Shown: in pieces, positions 1 through 6,001 of the stretch
Position numbering within the stretch: the first letter of the stretch is position 1
Layout of the letters: every line of letters begins with the position of its first letter
Assembly (NCBI GenBank): GCA_948844705.1
Contig: CAQNVT010000198.1
Location: forward strand, 1-11,956
Origin: an uncultured Dorea sp.
Lineage (GTDB): Bacteria > Bacillota > Clostridia > Lachnospirales > Lachnospiraceae
Length of the DNA: 11,956 nt
Direction: 5' to 3'
Program-made: the position numbers and the translations under genes
The notes under the pieces: generated by a model
The model's input: only the letters and a program-made list of their open reading frames with translations
Databases searched by the model: none
Told to the model about the DNA's origin: nothing

Positions 1-74
1 AATACCATTCCGACCCTCTGGCGGATCTCCCATACCATTTCAGCTTGGGAGGTATCAATATTATCCACAAATAC
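1..74 (-). other. EcfA-like ABC ATPase fragment joined in frame to recJ
   Basis: Residues 249-272 of the recJ reading frame (VFVDNIDTSQ, then AEMVWEIRQRVGMV) do not continue the RecJ pattern, in which GENR is normally followed by a stretch such as I-L/F-V-x-x-G-L. They resemble the segment before the Q-loop of energy-coupling-factor transporter ATPases (EcfA/CbiO), which I recall as VDGxDTSDExxLWEIRQxxGMVFQNPDNQ. The window ends just where FQNPDNQ would follow. The resemblance is from memory and the fragment is only about 24 residues. The likeliest explanation is a chimeric contig end. An actual deletion or rearrangement, or a divergent RecJ insertion, are alternatives. The exact junction cannot be placed because VFV could belong to either side. 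Confidence 0.6.
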
Positions 75-818
75 CCGGTTCTCCCCCGTAAGATCCATCA
101 CGTCTCCTACGGTTGCAATCGCCACGTTCTCGATCAGATAATCCATATCCTCCACGTCACGTCCGGACGCCTCATGAAGCGCCTCGACCAGCTTATAGGC
201 AACTGCCGCCCCGCAAAGGCCCGGGAACGGATACCCGCAGTCCTTCCTTTTCGGATCGACGACCGCATCTGCCGGCGGAAGCATATATTTTCTTCCGTCT
301 TCCGCATCTTCATAGGGAACCTCATGATGATCCGTCACGATCACAGACATGCCGAGAGATTTTCCATAAGCGATCTCGTCTCCCGCGGCAATCCCGTTAT
401 CACATGTGATCACCGTATCTACCCCTGCCTTATATGCACGCTCGATCAGAGTTATGTTAAGACCGTATCCGTCCTCCATCCTGTCCGGGATATCACTGTC
501 CACATCCGCTCCCAGAGCCTCCAGGCCCTCCAGAAGGATATAGACAGCATTCACTCCGTCAATATCATAATCCCCGATGACACGAATCCTCTTATGCTCC
601 CGTATCTTCTCAAGCAAAAGCTCTACGGCGCGGTCCATATCCTTCATTAGCATCCCGTCATAAAAATCAGCAAGAGTTCCGTTCAGATAAGCATTTACCG
701 CCTCGTCTCCTATAACCTCCCGATTACGTATAAGCGCCGCCAGCCTCCTGCTGATCCCATATTTCCTGCTGATTGCTTCAAAATCAGCTCCCTTTCTAAG
801 AAGCACCCATCTTTCCAT
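1..818 (-). CDS. recJ: Single-stranded-DNA-specific exonuclease RecJ, N-terminal part (runs off window)
   Basis: RecJ is a DHH-family 5'-3' exonuclease acting on single-stranded DNA in recombinational and base-excision repair. The visible 272 residues contain DYDIDG (D83, D85, D87; metal-binding motif I), TCDNG (140 region), TDHHEVP (D163-H164-H165; the DHH motif), and PFPGLCGAAVAYKL followed by TVGDVMDLTGENR (up to residue 248). These are the ordered motifs of the RecJ catalytic core. The ATG at 818 is preceded by GGAGGAA at 825-831, a good ribosome binding site. A full clostridial RecJ is roughly 570 residues, so about half is missing. After residue 248 (left of about position 75) the translation stops looking like RecJ, although the frame stays open; see the separate entry for 1-74. 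The gene lies downstream of secDF behind a strong hairpin, with no room for a promoter between that hairpin and the start codon. RecJ identity is secure; integrity of the left end is not. Confidence 0.9.
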   Translation of the reverse strand, partial: MERWVLLRKGADFEAISRKYGISRRLAALIRNREVIGDEAVNAYLNGTLADFYDGMLMKDMDRAVELLLEKIREHKRIRVIGDYDIDGVNAVYILLEGLEALGADVDSDIPDRMEDGYGLNITLIERAYKAGVDTVITCDNGIAAGDEIAYGKSLGMSVIVTDHHEVPYEDAEDGRKYMLPPADAVVDPKRKDCGYPFPGLCGAAVAYKLVEALHEASGRDVEDMDYLIENVAIATVGDVMDLTGENRVFVDNIDTSQAEMVWEIRQRVGMV

Positions 819-839
819 AAAAGCTTCCTCCGTAAACCT

Positions 840-876
840 AAAACGGCAACCGGCCAATCCGGCCGGTTGCCGTTTT
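840..876 (-). terminator. 16-bp perfect hairpin between secDF and recJ
   Basis: Positions 840-855 and 861-876 are perfect reverse complements (arms AAAACGGCAACCGGCC and its complement) with a 5-nt loop. The arm begins 11 nt after the secDF stop codon. On the minus strand it is followed by UUUUAGGUUUACGG, so the U-tract is short and comes partly from the stem itself. It looks like an intrinsic terminator for the scfA-scfB-secDF unit. Its foot is only 8 nt from the recJ Shine-Dalgarno sequence, so recJ must depend on readthrough or RNA processing, or the hairpin acts as an attenuator. Confidence 0.75.
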
Positions 877-886
877 CATACTAAGA

Positions 887-3154
887 TCATTTCTGGTTTT
901 TATTTTTTACCGTTTTCTGCTTCATTACATACCACAATGCACCGGTAATACATACCGACGAATAAGCGCCGCATACGATACCTGCCATAAGCGGCAGTGC
1001 AAATTCCTTGATCGAGCTTACACCCATGACAAACAATACCGCAACCATGACGAACGTCGTAAGAGACGTATAGATACTTCTCGTCAAAGTCTGTGTAATG
1101 CTCTTATTAACCAGCTCCGCCAGATCCGTCTGCTTGGAGGAATAATGCAGCTCCTCACGGATACGGTCAAAGATGACGATCGTAGCATTGATCGAATAAC
1201 CCACGATCGTAAGCATACATGCAATAAACGTATTACCTACGGAAATTCTCGCCACTGCATAGAACGCAAGGACTACCAGCACGTCATGCAGAAGCGCCGC
1301 AACCGCGCTTGTCGCAAACCGGATATCCTTAAACCGGAACCAAATGTAAAGAAGCATACAGATCGTAGCAACAATAACCGCAATTACAGCATCCTGCCTC
1401 ATCTCGCTGCTGACCGTCGAGCTGATATTCTCTGCGGTGATCTCTTCTTCATTTACCTGGAAGTTCTCCACCATCGCCTGATTGAGCGCCTCTCTGTCCG
1501 CAAGCTCAAGGGTAACCGTTTTAATGATCACCTGATTGGTTCCTGCCACCTTCTGGGTCTGTACATTCGCATCCCCGGTCACCTCTTCGACAACCGGAAC
1601 GATCTTCTCGTCGATCTCGTCGATCGAATAGTCCTCATTGAAGGTCACGTTCGTAGCAGTACCGCCTTCAAACTCAAGACTGTATGCAAATGCTCCTCTG
1701 CCTCCGGCAGAATTCACACCGATAAATACCGCGCCTATTGCAATTAACAGTATCGATACCGCAAAAAATACTTTTTTCTTAGAAAGGAAATCAACGACCG
1801 CATGTTCTTTTCCCTTCCTGTAATACAGCTTCTCGCTGCGAAGGCCGACCGCATAAAATGCAAATACGATCAGACGTGTAACCGCCAGCGCCGTGAACAT
1901 CGATACGACAATACCGATTCCGAGTGTCTGTGCAAAGCCCTTCACCGTTCCCGAGCCCATAAACCACAGCACAAGCGCTGCGATAAGTGTCGTGATATTT
2001 CCGTCCAGGATCGCCGACAGAGCCTTCTGAAAACCTGTCTTCAGAGAGTTTCTTACACTCTTTCCCCTGGACATCTCTTCCTTCACACGCGCGAAGATAA
2101 TAACATTGGCATCTACCGCCATACCAATGCCGAGGATAATACCCGCAATACCGGGAAGTGTAAGCGTCACCTCAAAGGCATTCAGTATCACAAGCACAAG
2201 CCCTGTATAGATCACAAGCGCAAGGCTTGATGCAAGTCCCGGCAGAAGATATACGAAAATCATAAACAAAAATACGATCACAAGCCCGATCGCTCCGGCC
2301 TTTAAGCTTGTGCTGATCGCCTGCTCACCCAGCTGAGCGCCTACTACATTGGAGCGGATCTCCTCAAGCTCCAGCTTAAGTCCGCCGATACGGATCGTGG
2401 ATGCAAGGCTGTCCGCCTCCTCAAAGGTCATGCTTCCGCTGATCTCCGCCTGTCCGTTCTCAATCGCATTATTTACTCTCGGAACACTGACAAAGCTTCC
2501 GTCGTAATAAATGCCGATACTTTCATGCGGAGCAGCTTCCGTCGCCGCTTTCGTCGCCTCGGCAAATTTTTTTGTGCCTTCATCATTCAGTGTAAGCGAA
2601 ACGACATTCATACGCTGCTTTGTAAGCTCATCCTCTCTCGTTCCTGCCTGCGCGCCCTTTACGTCGTTTCCGGTAAGTACGAGAGATCCGTCTTCCTCCA
2701 GCTCGTCAAGAGTCTTGTTAAGCTGATAATCCTGCGCCGCGTCACCGGTAGAGTTCACCTGTGAATAATTATCTGTACCGTCGCTTCCCTTTTGCGCAAT
2801 AAAATAAAGGGAACCCGGCTGTCCTAATTCGTCCAGTATCTCATTTGCGTTAGACACACCCGGGATCTCAATATTGATCCGGTCGTCTCCCTCCTGGTAT
2901 ACACTGGACTCGGTGCTGTACTGCTCTACACGCTTCTGCAGCTTGTAGATCGTATCCTTCATCTCCTCCTCTGACGGATTCTTGTCCTTTACCTGATAGG
3001 TAATGCTGACTCCGCCGGCAAGATCAAGACCAAGCTTGATATTTCTGGCTGATCCGGTATGGCTCTTACCGAAGCCAGCCGTCGTTGTAAACGCCAGCAG
3101 CGCGATCAATGCCGCCGTTACAACAAGACTAAGTACGCCTTTGCTCTTCTTCAT
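887..3154 (-). CDS. secDF: Protein translocase subunit SecDF (SecD-SecF fusion)
   Basis: This membrane protein uses proton flow to help pull secreted proteins through the SecYEG channel. At 755 residues it is close to the 737-residue Bacillus subtilis SecDF, which is also one chain. The SecD half has TM1 (about 7-27), the LGLDLAGGV motif (41-49), a large extracytoplasmic P1 region (about 50-280), and GMAVDANVIIFARVKEE (344-360) in TM4, where D348 is the expected proton-relay aspartate. The SecF half begins near 460, with YSLEFEGGT (491-499), GYSINATIVIFDRIREE (652-668) and TLTRSIYTSLTT (689-700), where R692 matches the essential TM11 arginine. In the SecF motif the usual NDT is NAT (A657). 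The ATG at 3154 has AAGGAAG upstream as a weak ribosome binding site overlapping the end of scfB, only 20 bp away, so the two are probably co-transcribed and perhaps translationally coupled. Confidence 0.97.
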   Translation of the reverse strand: MKKSKGVLSLVVTAALIALLAFTTTAGFGKSHTGSARNIKLGLDLAGGVSITYQVKDKNPSEEEMKDTIYKLQKRVEQYSTESSVYQEGDDRINIEIPGVSNANEILDELGQPGSLYFIAQKGSDGTDNYSQVNSTGDAAQDYQLNKTLDELEEDGSLVLTGNDVKGAQAGTREDELTKQRMNVVSLTLNDEGTKKFAEATKAATEAAPHESIGIYYDGSFVSVPRVNNAIENGQAEISGSMTFEEADSLASTIRIGGLKLELEEIRSNVVGAQLGEQAISTSLKAGAIGLVIVFLFMIFVYLLPGLASSLALVIYTGLVLVILNAFEVTLTLPGIAGIILGIGMAVDANVIIFARVKEEMSRGKSVRNSLKTGFQKALSAILDGNITTLIAALVLWFMGSGTVKGFAQTLGIGIVVSMFTALAVTRLIVFAFYAVGLRSEKLYYRKGKEHAVVDFLSKKKVFFAVSILLIAIGAVFIGVNSAGGRGAFAYSLEFEGGTATNVTFNEDYSIDEIDEKIVPVVEEVTGDANVQTQKVAGTNQVIIKTVTLELADREALNQAMVENFQVNEEEITAENISSTVSSEMRQDAVIAVIVATICMLLYIWFRFKDIRFATSAVAALLHDVLVVLAFYAVARISVGNTFIACMLTIVGYSINATIVIFDRIREELHYSSKQTDLAELVNKSITQTLTRSIYTSLTTFVMVAVLFVMGVSSIKEFALPLMAGIVCGAYSSVCITGALWYVMKQKTVKNKNQK

Positions 3155-3174
3155 TGTAAATAAACTTCCTTTCT

Positions 3175-4569
3175 CTATCTTTCAGCTAATGCTGCTTTTA
3201 TCATTATGGCACACTCTACGCGTTTTCTTTCCATCTCACACCCGATCCCGTAGGTGTCATGGATGGTTCCGTGAAAATTATAGGAATTCGCCATACAGCC
3301 GCCGCTGCAGTAAAATTTGGCAAAGCAGTTCTTACAGCTCTCCTTCGAATACACACTGCAGCTTCGGAAATCATCCGCGATTTCGGGCTTTACGATACCG
3401 TCATCCACATTTCCCATCAGAAAATCTTCCTGACCTACAAACTGATGACAGGGATATAAGTCTCCCCACGGCGTCACAGCCAGATATTCCGTTCCCGAAC
3501 CGCATCCCGACAAACGCTTCGCTACACACGGCCCACCGTCTAAGTCTATCATAAAATGGAAGAAATTAAAACCCTTCCCGCACTTTTCTCTCTCAATCAT
3601 AATCCTTGCAAGACGGTCATACTCCTCCATGATCATCGGAAGATCCTCCTCACGGATCGCGTAAGGGTCGCTTTCATCCCCTACCACAGGCTCTATGGAC
3701 ATCTGCTTAAAGCCCAGCTCTGCAAAATGAAGAATATCCTCTGCAAAGTCCAGATTCTCTTTTGTAAATGTCCCCCGGACATAATATTTTTCCTGATTTC
3801 TGCTGTCTGCAAGTTTCTGAAACTTCGGCACGATAAGCTCATAGCTCCCTTTGCCGTTTCTGAAAGGACGCATCCTGTCGTTGACTTCCTTCCTGCCGTC
3901 AAGACTTAAGACCACGTTATCCATCTCTTTATTGACAAACTCCTGGATCTCATCATTTAAAAGCACGCCGTTCGTTGTCACCGTAAAGCGGAAATGCTTG
4001 TCATGAAGCTTTTCCTGCTCTCTTCCGTAAGCCACCAGATCCTTTACCACCTGCCAGTTCATAAGCGGTTCTCCGCCGAAAAAATCCACTTCCAGATTAT
4101 GACGGTTCCCGGAATTGGCAATCAGAAAATCCAGCGCCTTTTTTCCCACCTCGAAGCTCATAAGCACGCGCTTTCCGTGATACTCGCCCTCCTCCGCAAA
4201 GCAGTACCTGCAGGCAAGATTACAATCATGCGCAATATGGAGACAAAGCGCCTTCACAACGGTCTTCCTCTCCTTTACCACCTCGATCATATCCTCAAAG
4301 GCATCCCTCGTAAAGAGCTGCCCCGCCTTCGTAAGCTCTGCAATATCCGAAAGCGCTTCCTTTATCTCTTCCTTCTTATATGTAGTCCCGAGCTTTTCCT
4401 CAAGCATACGTAAAACCTCCGGCTCCGAAAGAGTTTCCTCCGTATGCTCCTCATTCTGTGCATTCAGGGCGGCCGTCACATCATAACACAGATCATCCAT
4501 CACATGAACCGAACCGCTGTATACATCTAAAACGATGTTGTATCCATTACTCTTATACTGATGAATCAA
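3175..4569 (-). CDS. scfB: SCIFF peptide maturase: radical SAM/SPASM thioether-forming enzyme
   Basis: This enzyme installs cysteine-to-threonine thioether links in the SCIFF peptide encoded just upstream, making a ranthipeptide-type RiPP. Residues 1-95 form a precursor-binding (RiPP recognition element-like) region. The radical SAM core starts near 105, with CNLACRYC (C116, C120, C123) holding the 4Fe-4S cluster that cleaves S-adenosylmethionine, then FFGGEP (163-168). The C-terminal SPASM region supplies further cluster ligands: C348, C356, C374 in YPC, C404, C412, C415, C421, C425 and C444. The 464-residue length fits the family, about 450-470 as I recall. The start is TTG at 4569, chosen because AGGAGGAAG lies 7 nt away and the resulting MIHQYK start matches the family. 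The gene is 94 bp after scfA, across a hairpin, and 20 bp before secDF. The C32 and T37 positions in the peptide support the pairing. Confidence 0.96.
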   Translation of the reverse strand: MIHQYKSNGYNIVLDVYSGSVHVMDDLCYDVTAALNAQNEEHTEETLSEPEVLRMLEEKLGTTYKKEEIKEALSDIAELTKAGQLFTRDAFEDMIEVVKERKTVVKALCLHIAHDCNLACRYCFAEEGEYHGKRVLMSFEVGKKALDFLIANSGNRHNLEVDFFGGEPLMNWQVVKDLVAYGREQEKLHDKHFRFTVTTNGVLLNDEIQEFVNKEMDNVVLSLDGRKEVNDRMRPFRNGKGSYELIVPKFQKLADSRNQEKYYVRGTFTKENLDFAEDILHFAELGFKQMSIEPVVGDESDPYAIREEDLPMIMEEYDRLARIMIEREKCGKGFNFFHFMIDLDGGPCVAKRLSGCGSGTEYLAVTPWGDLYPCHQFVGQEDFLMGNVDDGIVKPEIADDFRSCSVYSKESCKNCFAKFYCSGGCMANSYNFHGTIHDTYGIGCEMERKRVECAIMIKAALAER

Positions 4570-4573
4570 ATTA

Positions 4574-4582
4574 CTTCCTCCT
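4574..4582 (-). promoter_or_regulatory. Ribosome binding site fixing the TTG start of scfB
   Basis: AGGAGGAAG on the minus strand, with 7 nt between AGGAGG and the TTG at 4569. There is no ATG or GTG in frame nearby with a comparable site, so this decides the start. Confidence 0.85.
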
Positions 4583-4610
4583 GGGTGCAGTAACAGGCTG
4601 TAACAATAAG

Positions 4611-4638
4611 AAACAGCGACCTCTTAAGACCGCTGTCT
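4611..4638 (-). terminator. Intercistronic hairpin between scfA and scfB (partial terminator/attenuator)
   Basis: On the minus strand AGACAGCG (4638-4631) can pair with CGCTGTTT (4618-4611), including one G-U pair, around a 12-nt loop. It is followed by CUUAUUGUUA, a poor U-tract. It lies between the stop of scfA and the scfB ribosome binding site. Such a weak terminator would give much more precursor-peptide message than maturase message, a common arrangement in RiPP operons. Its effect on termination is inferred, not shown. Confidence 0.5.
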
Positions 4639-4642
4639 CTTA

Positions 4643-4660
4643 AGTATTCAGCTAAATACT
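4643..4660 (-). repeat. Small hairpin directly after scfA stop codon
   Basis: AGTATT (4660-4655) and AATACT (4648-4643) are perfect inverted arms around a 6-nt loop, starting 3 nt after the scfA stop. It stands immediately before the larger 4611-4638 hairpin, so the two may act together to protect the 3' end of the short scfA message. Confidence 0.45.
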
Positions 4661-4663
4661 AAA

Positions 4664-4807
4664 TTATCTTTTCTGCTCACATGTCTGATTTCCTACCGTA
4701 CAGGATGTCTTGCATGCCGACTGGCAGGATGTCTGGCACTCGCCGCATCCGCTCTTTTTTACCGTGTTGTTCAGTGTCTGTGTATTTAATGTCTTTACAT
4801 GTTTCAT
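4664..4807 (-). CDS. scfA: SCIFF ranthipeptide precursor (six-cysteine peptide)
   Basis: This is the 47-residue precursor of the clostridial SCIFF peptide, modified by the radical SAM enzyme ScfB. The leader is residues 1-20 (MKHVKTLNTQTLNNTVKKSG). The core follows with exactly six cysteines, C21, C24, C28, C32, C36 and C43, interleaved with Thr and Ser: CGECQTSCQS, then ACKTSCTVGN. C32 and T37 sit at the positions reported, as I recall, to be thioether-linked in the Clostridium thermocellum homologue CteA. The ATG at 4807 has AAGGAGG at 4818-4824, 10 nt upstream. A promoter with a perfect TATAAT lies 37 nt further up, so this gene starts its own transcript into scfB. No protease or exporter gene is adjacent, and the mature product's role is unknown to me. 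The near-invariant leader and spacing make the assignment very secure. Confidence 0.97.
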   Translation of the reverse strand: MKHVKTLNTQTLNNTVKKSGCGECQTSCQSACKTSCTVGNQTCEQKR

Positions 4808-4843
4808 GATAACATTTCCTCCTTGACTCGCTTAACTTCGGAT

Positions 4844-4872
4844 ATTATATCATTTTCTCATAAGTTGCGCAA
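4844..4872 (-). promoter_or_regulatory. Sigma A-type promoter for scfA-scfB
   Basis: On the minus strand TTGCGC (4872-4867) is followed after exactly 17 nt by a perfect TATAAT (4849-4844). Transcription would start near 4837, giving a leader of about 30 nt before the scfA ATG. The -35 matches consensus only in TTG, but the -10 and spacing are ideal. It lies just downstream of the terminator of the preceding gene. Confidence 0.75.
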
Positions 4873-4892
4873 TCCCTTTTCGGTGAAAAATC

Positions 4893-4933
4893 GTAACTAT
4901 TCAGCACTATTCAGCCTTCGGCTTCATAGTTAC
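4893..4933 (-). terminator. Hairpin terminator after the TIGR04086-like gene, with a duplicated arm
   Basis: On the minus strand GTAACTAT (4933-4926) pairs with ATAGTTAC (4900-4893), and an inner hairpin AGCC-GAA-GGCT (4923-4913) sits between them. GATTTTT follows, a fair U-tract. It lies 8 nt beyond the stop of the membrane protein gene. The 3' half of the stem contains a 10-bp tandem duplication (4896-4915) that breaks what would otherwise be an almost continuous stem. Confidence 0.65.
4896..4915. repeat. 10-bp perfect tandem duplication
   Basis: ACTATTCAGC occurs twice head to tail (4896-4905 and 4906-4915, plus strand) inside the terminator hairpin. Only one copy can pair in register with the other arm, so one copy must bulge out. 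Confidence 0.9.
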
Positions 4934-4940
4934 AGAACCC

Positions 4941-5315
4941 TCAGGACAACATTCCCCCGGCCATCCCGCCTCCGGCGCACAATATGAACGTAGTCATCAG
5001 ATTTGCGGCATCCCCGTTGAGCGTCCGGTATACGCCGAGAGTAATCAAGAGCAGTAAACCGAAATAAATGATTCCGAGGCCCATTCCCCACAGATAGCGT
5101 TTTACACGCGCCAGTTTCCCTATGATGATGCCCCCGATCAGCGTGGACACCAGATAGACGGCTATGATCGCCGCCGCTACCGATTTCTCATTTAATTCGA
5201 TCTTGTACATGAGAAACGTGAGTATAAGGAGCAGGATTCCTGTGATAATATAGGATACAAGGAGCGCTTTTAATACCCACATTGCTTTTGAATCTTTCCT
5301 TAACTGTTTTTCCAT
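4941..5315 (-). CDS. TIGR04086/YrzE-like small membrane protein
   Basis: This 124-residue protein is almost entirely membrane-embedded, with four predicted helices at about 15-37, 45-66, 73-95 and 105-123. The N-terminal tail is short and charged (MEKQLRKDSK) and there is a basic cytoplasmic loop (ARVKRY, 69-74). Glycine-rich patches occur in helix 2 (LIGGIIIG) and at the end (CAGGGMAGGM). These features, together with its position just before scfA, match the clostridial TIGR04086/YrzE family, whose function is unknown. The ATG at 5315 has GGGAGGG at 5321-5327. The gene is 66 bp after spoVT with no clear terminator between them, so it may share the spoVT transcript. A hairpin terminator separates it from scfA. 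Family assignment is from memory and context; no biochemical role can be read from the sequence. Confidence 0.85.
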   Translation of the reverse strand: MEKQLRKDSKAMWVLKALLVSYIITGILLLILTFLMYKIELNEKSVAAAIIAVYLVSTLIGGIIIGKLARVKRYLWGMGLGIIYFGLLLLITLGVYRTLNGDAANLMTTFILCAGGGMAGGMLS

Positions 5316-5325
5316 CTCATCCCTC

Positions 5326-5342
5326 CCTTGTCTATCACAAGG
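5326..5342 (-). promoter_or_regulatory. Hairpin touching the Shine-Dalgarno of the TIGR04086-like gene
   Basis: CCTTGT (5342-5337) and ACAAGG (5331-5326) are perfect arms around a 5-nt loop. The 3' arm overlaps the first two bases of the GGGAGGG ribosome binding site. It could limit translation or slow a ribosome or polymerase arriving from spoVT, but a 6-bp stem may also be chance. Confidence 0.35.
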
Positions 5343-5381
5343 TATGATGCAAGGATGGATTTTATGACATAATTACATTCG

Positions 5382-5930
5382 CTATTGCTCCATCTGCCTT
5401 CCTAAAAATACGGCGGCACAGGCGGCCATTTTTTCTTCCGCATCTCCAAGCTTTTTCTTCTCTTCTTTTGAGAGAAAAATCACTCCGCCGATGACATCCC
5501 CTTCGCAGATAATCGGGGTAACCGCTTCGTATTCATAATCTTCCTCCTGTTCGGCAATTATTTTAACGTATTTCTTTTCTCCCTTTGCCGCAAGAATGCT
5601 GTTTCTGTCTTCCAGTTCCCTTTGCAGGGATTTGCTGATATATTTTTCCTGTACCTCCTTCTTCCCGCTTCCTGCAGCTGCGATAATCTGATCCATATCG
5701 CAGACACAGACAAGACAGCCCATTGTCTGGGAAAGACTCTCTGCATATTGCTTTGCAAATGCGGACAGTTCTCCGATCGGGGAATATTTCTTCAAAATGA
5801 TTTCTCCTTCTCTGTCTGTGAAAATCTCAAGGGGGTCGCCTTCACGGATACGCAGGGTCCTTCTGATTTCCTTCGGGATGACAACCCTTCCAAGATCATC
5901 TATTCTACGTACGATTCCTGTTGCTTTCAT
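5382..5930 (-). CDS. spoVT: Stage V sporulation protein T (AbrB/GAF transcription regulator)
   Basis: SpoVT regulates forespore genes late in sporulation; the Bacillus protein is 178 residues and this one is 182. Residues 1-50 are an AbrB-type swapped-hairpin DNA-binding domain, with MKATGIVRRIDDLGRVVIPK followed by EIRRTLRIREGDPLEIF. This is the near-invariant SpoVT signature. Residues 53-180 form a GAF-like sensor domain ending in VTPIICEGDVIGGVIFLS. The ATG at 5930 is chosen because GGAGG (5940-5944) is 9 nt upstream; another ATG at 5935 is out of frame. It lies between the opp terminator and the TIGR04086-like gene. A promoter resembling the sigma G/F class precedes it, which would fit known control of spoVT by sigma G in Bacillus. 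Possession of spoVT suggests, but does not prove, that the organism makes spores. Confidence 0.94.
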   Translation of the reverse strand: MKATGIVRRIDDLGRVVIPKEIRRTLRIREGDPLEIFTDREGEIILKKYSPIGELSAFAKQYAESLSQTMGCLVCVCDMDQIIAAAGSGKKEVQEKYISKSLQRELEDRNSILAAKGEKKYVKIIAEQEEDYEYEAVTPIICEGDVIGGVIFLSKEEKKKLGDAEEKMAACAAVFLGRQMEQ

Positions 5931-5972
5931 ATCATAAGTCCTCCATCTGCAGATATTTATTATAAGTAATAC

Positions 5973-6001
5973 TATTATCTGTAAACAGAGGTATTTTATA
6001 C
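5973..6001 (-). promoter_or_regulatory. Possible sigma G/F-like promoter of spoVT
   Basis: On the minus strand GTATA (6001-5997) is followed after 17 nt by GATAATA (5979-5973). This resembles the forespore sigma factor pattern (about G-x-A-T-A, 17-18 nt, C-A-T-x-x-T-A), with a G for the first C. A rival sigma A-type reading is TTTACA (5985-5980) and TATAAT (5964-5959), but the 15-nt spacer is short. The GTATA is embedded in a perfect dyad, AGGTAT-TTT-ATACCT (5989-6003), that could be an operator. Confidence 0.4.

Noticed and set aside
45..650. Long plus-strand open frame (201 codons) opposite recJ
   Set aside because: It is antisense to a clearly coding frame with DHH motifs, shows no recognisable domain, and has no good ribosome binding site.
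840..876. REP- or transposon-type inverted repeat
   Set aside because: A single copy in this window, with no transposase or target duplication; its place after the secDF stop fits a terminator.
1145..2230. Plus-strand open frames opposite secDF
   Set aside because: Shadow frames: rich in Arg, His and Cys, without hydrophobic or domain pattern, while the minus strand encodes a complete SecDF.
3003..4643. Plus-strand open frames across scfB and the secDF start
   Set aside because: They overlap a full radical SAM gene on the other strand and cross its boundaries; nothing recognisable in their translations.
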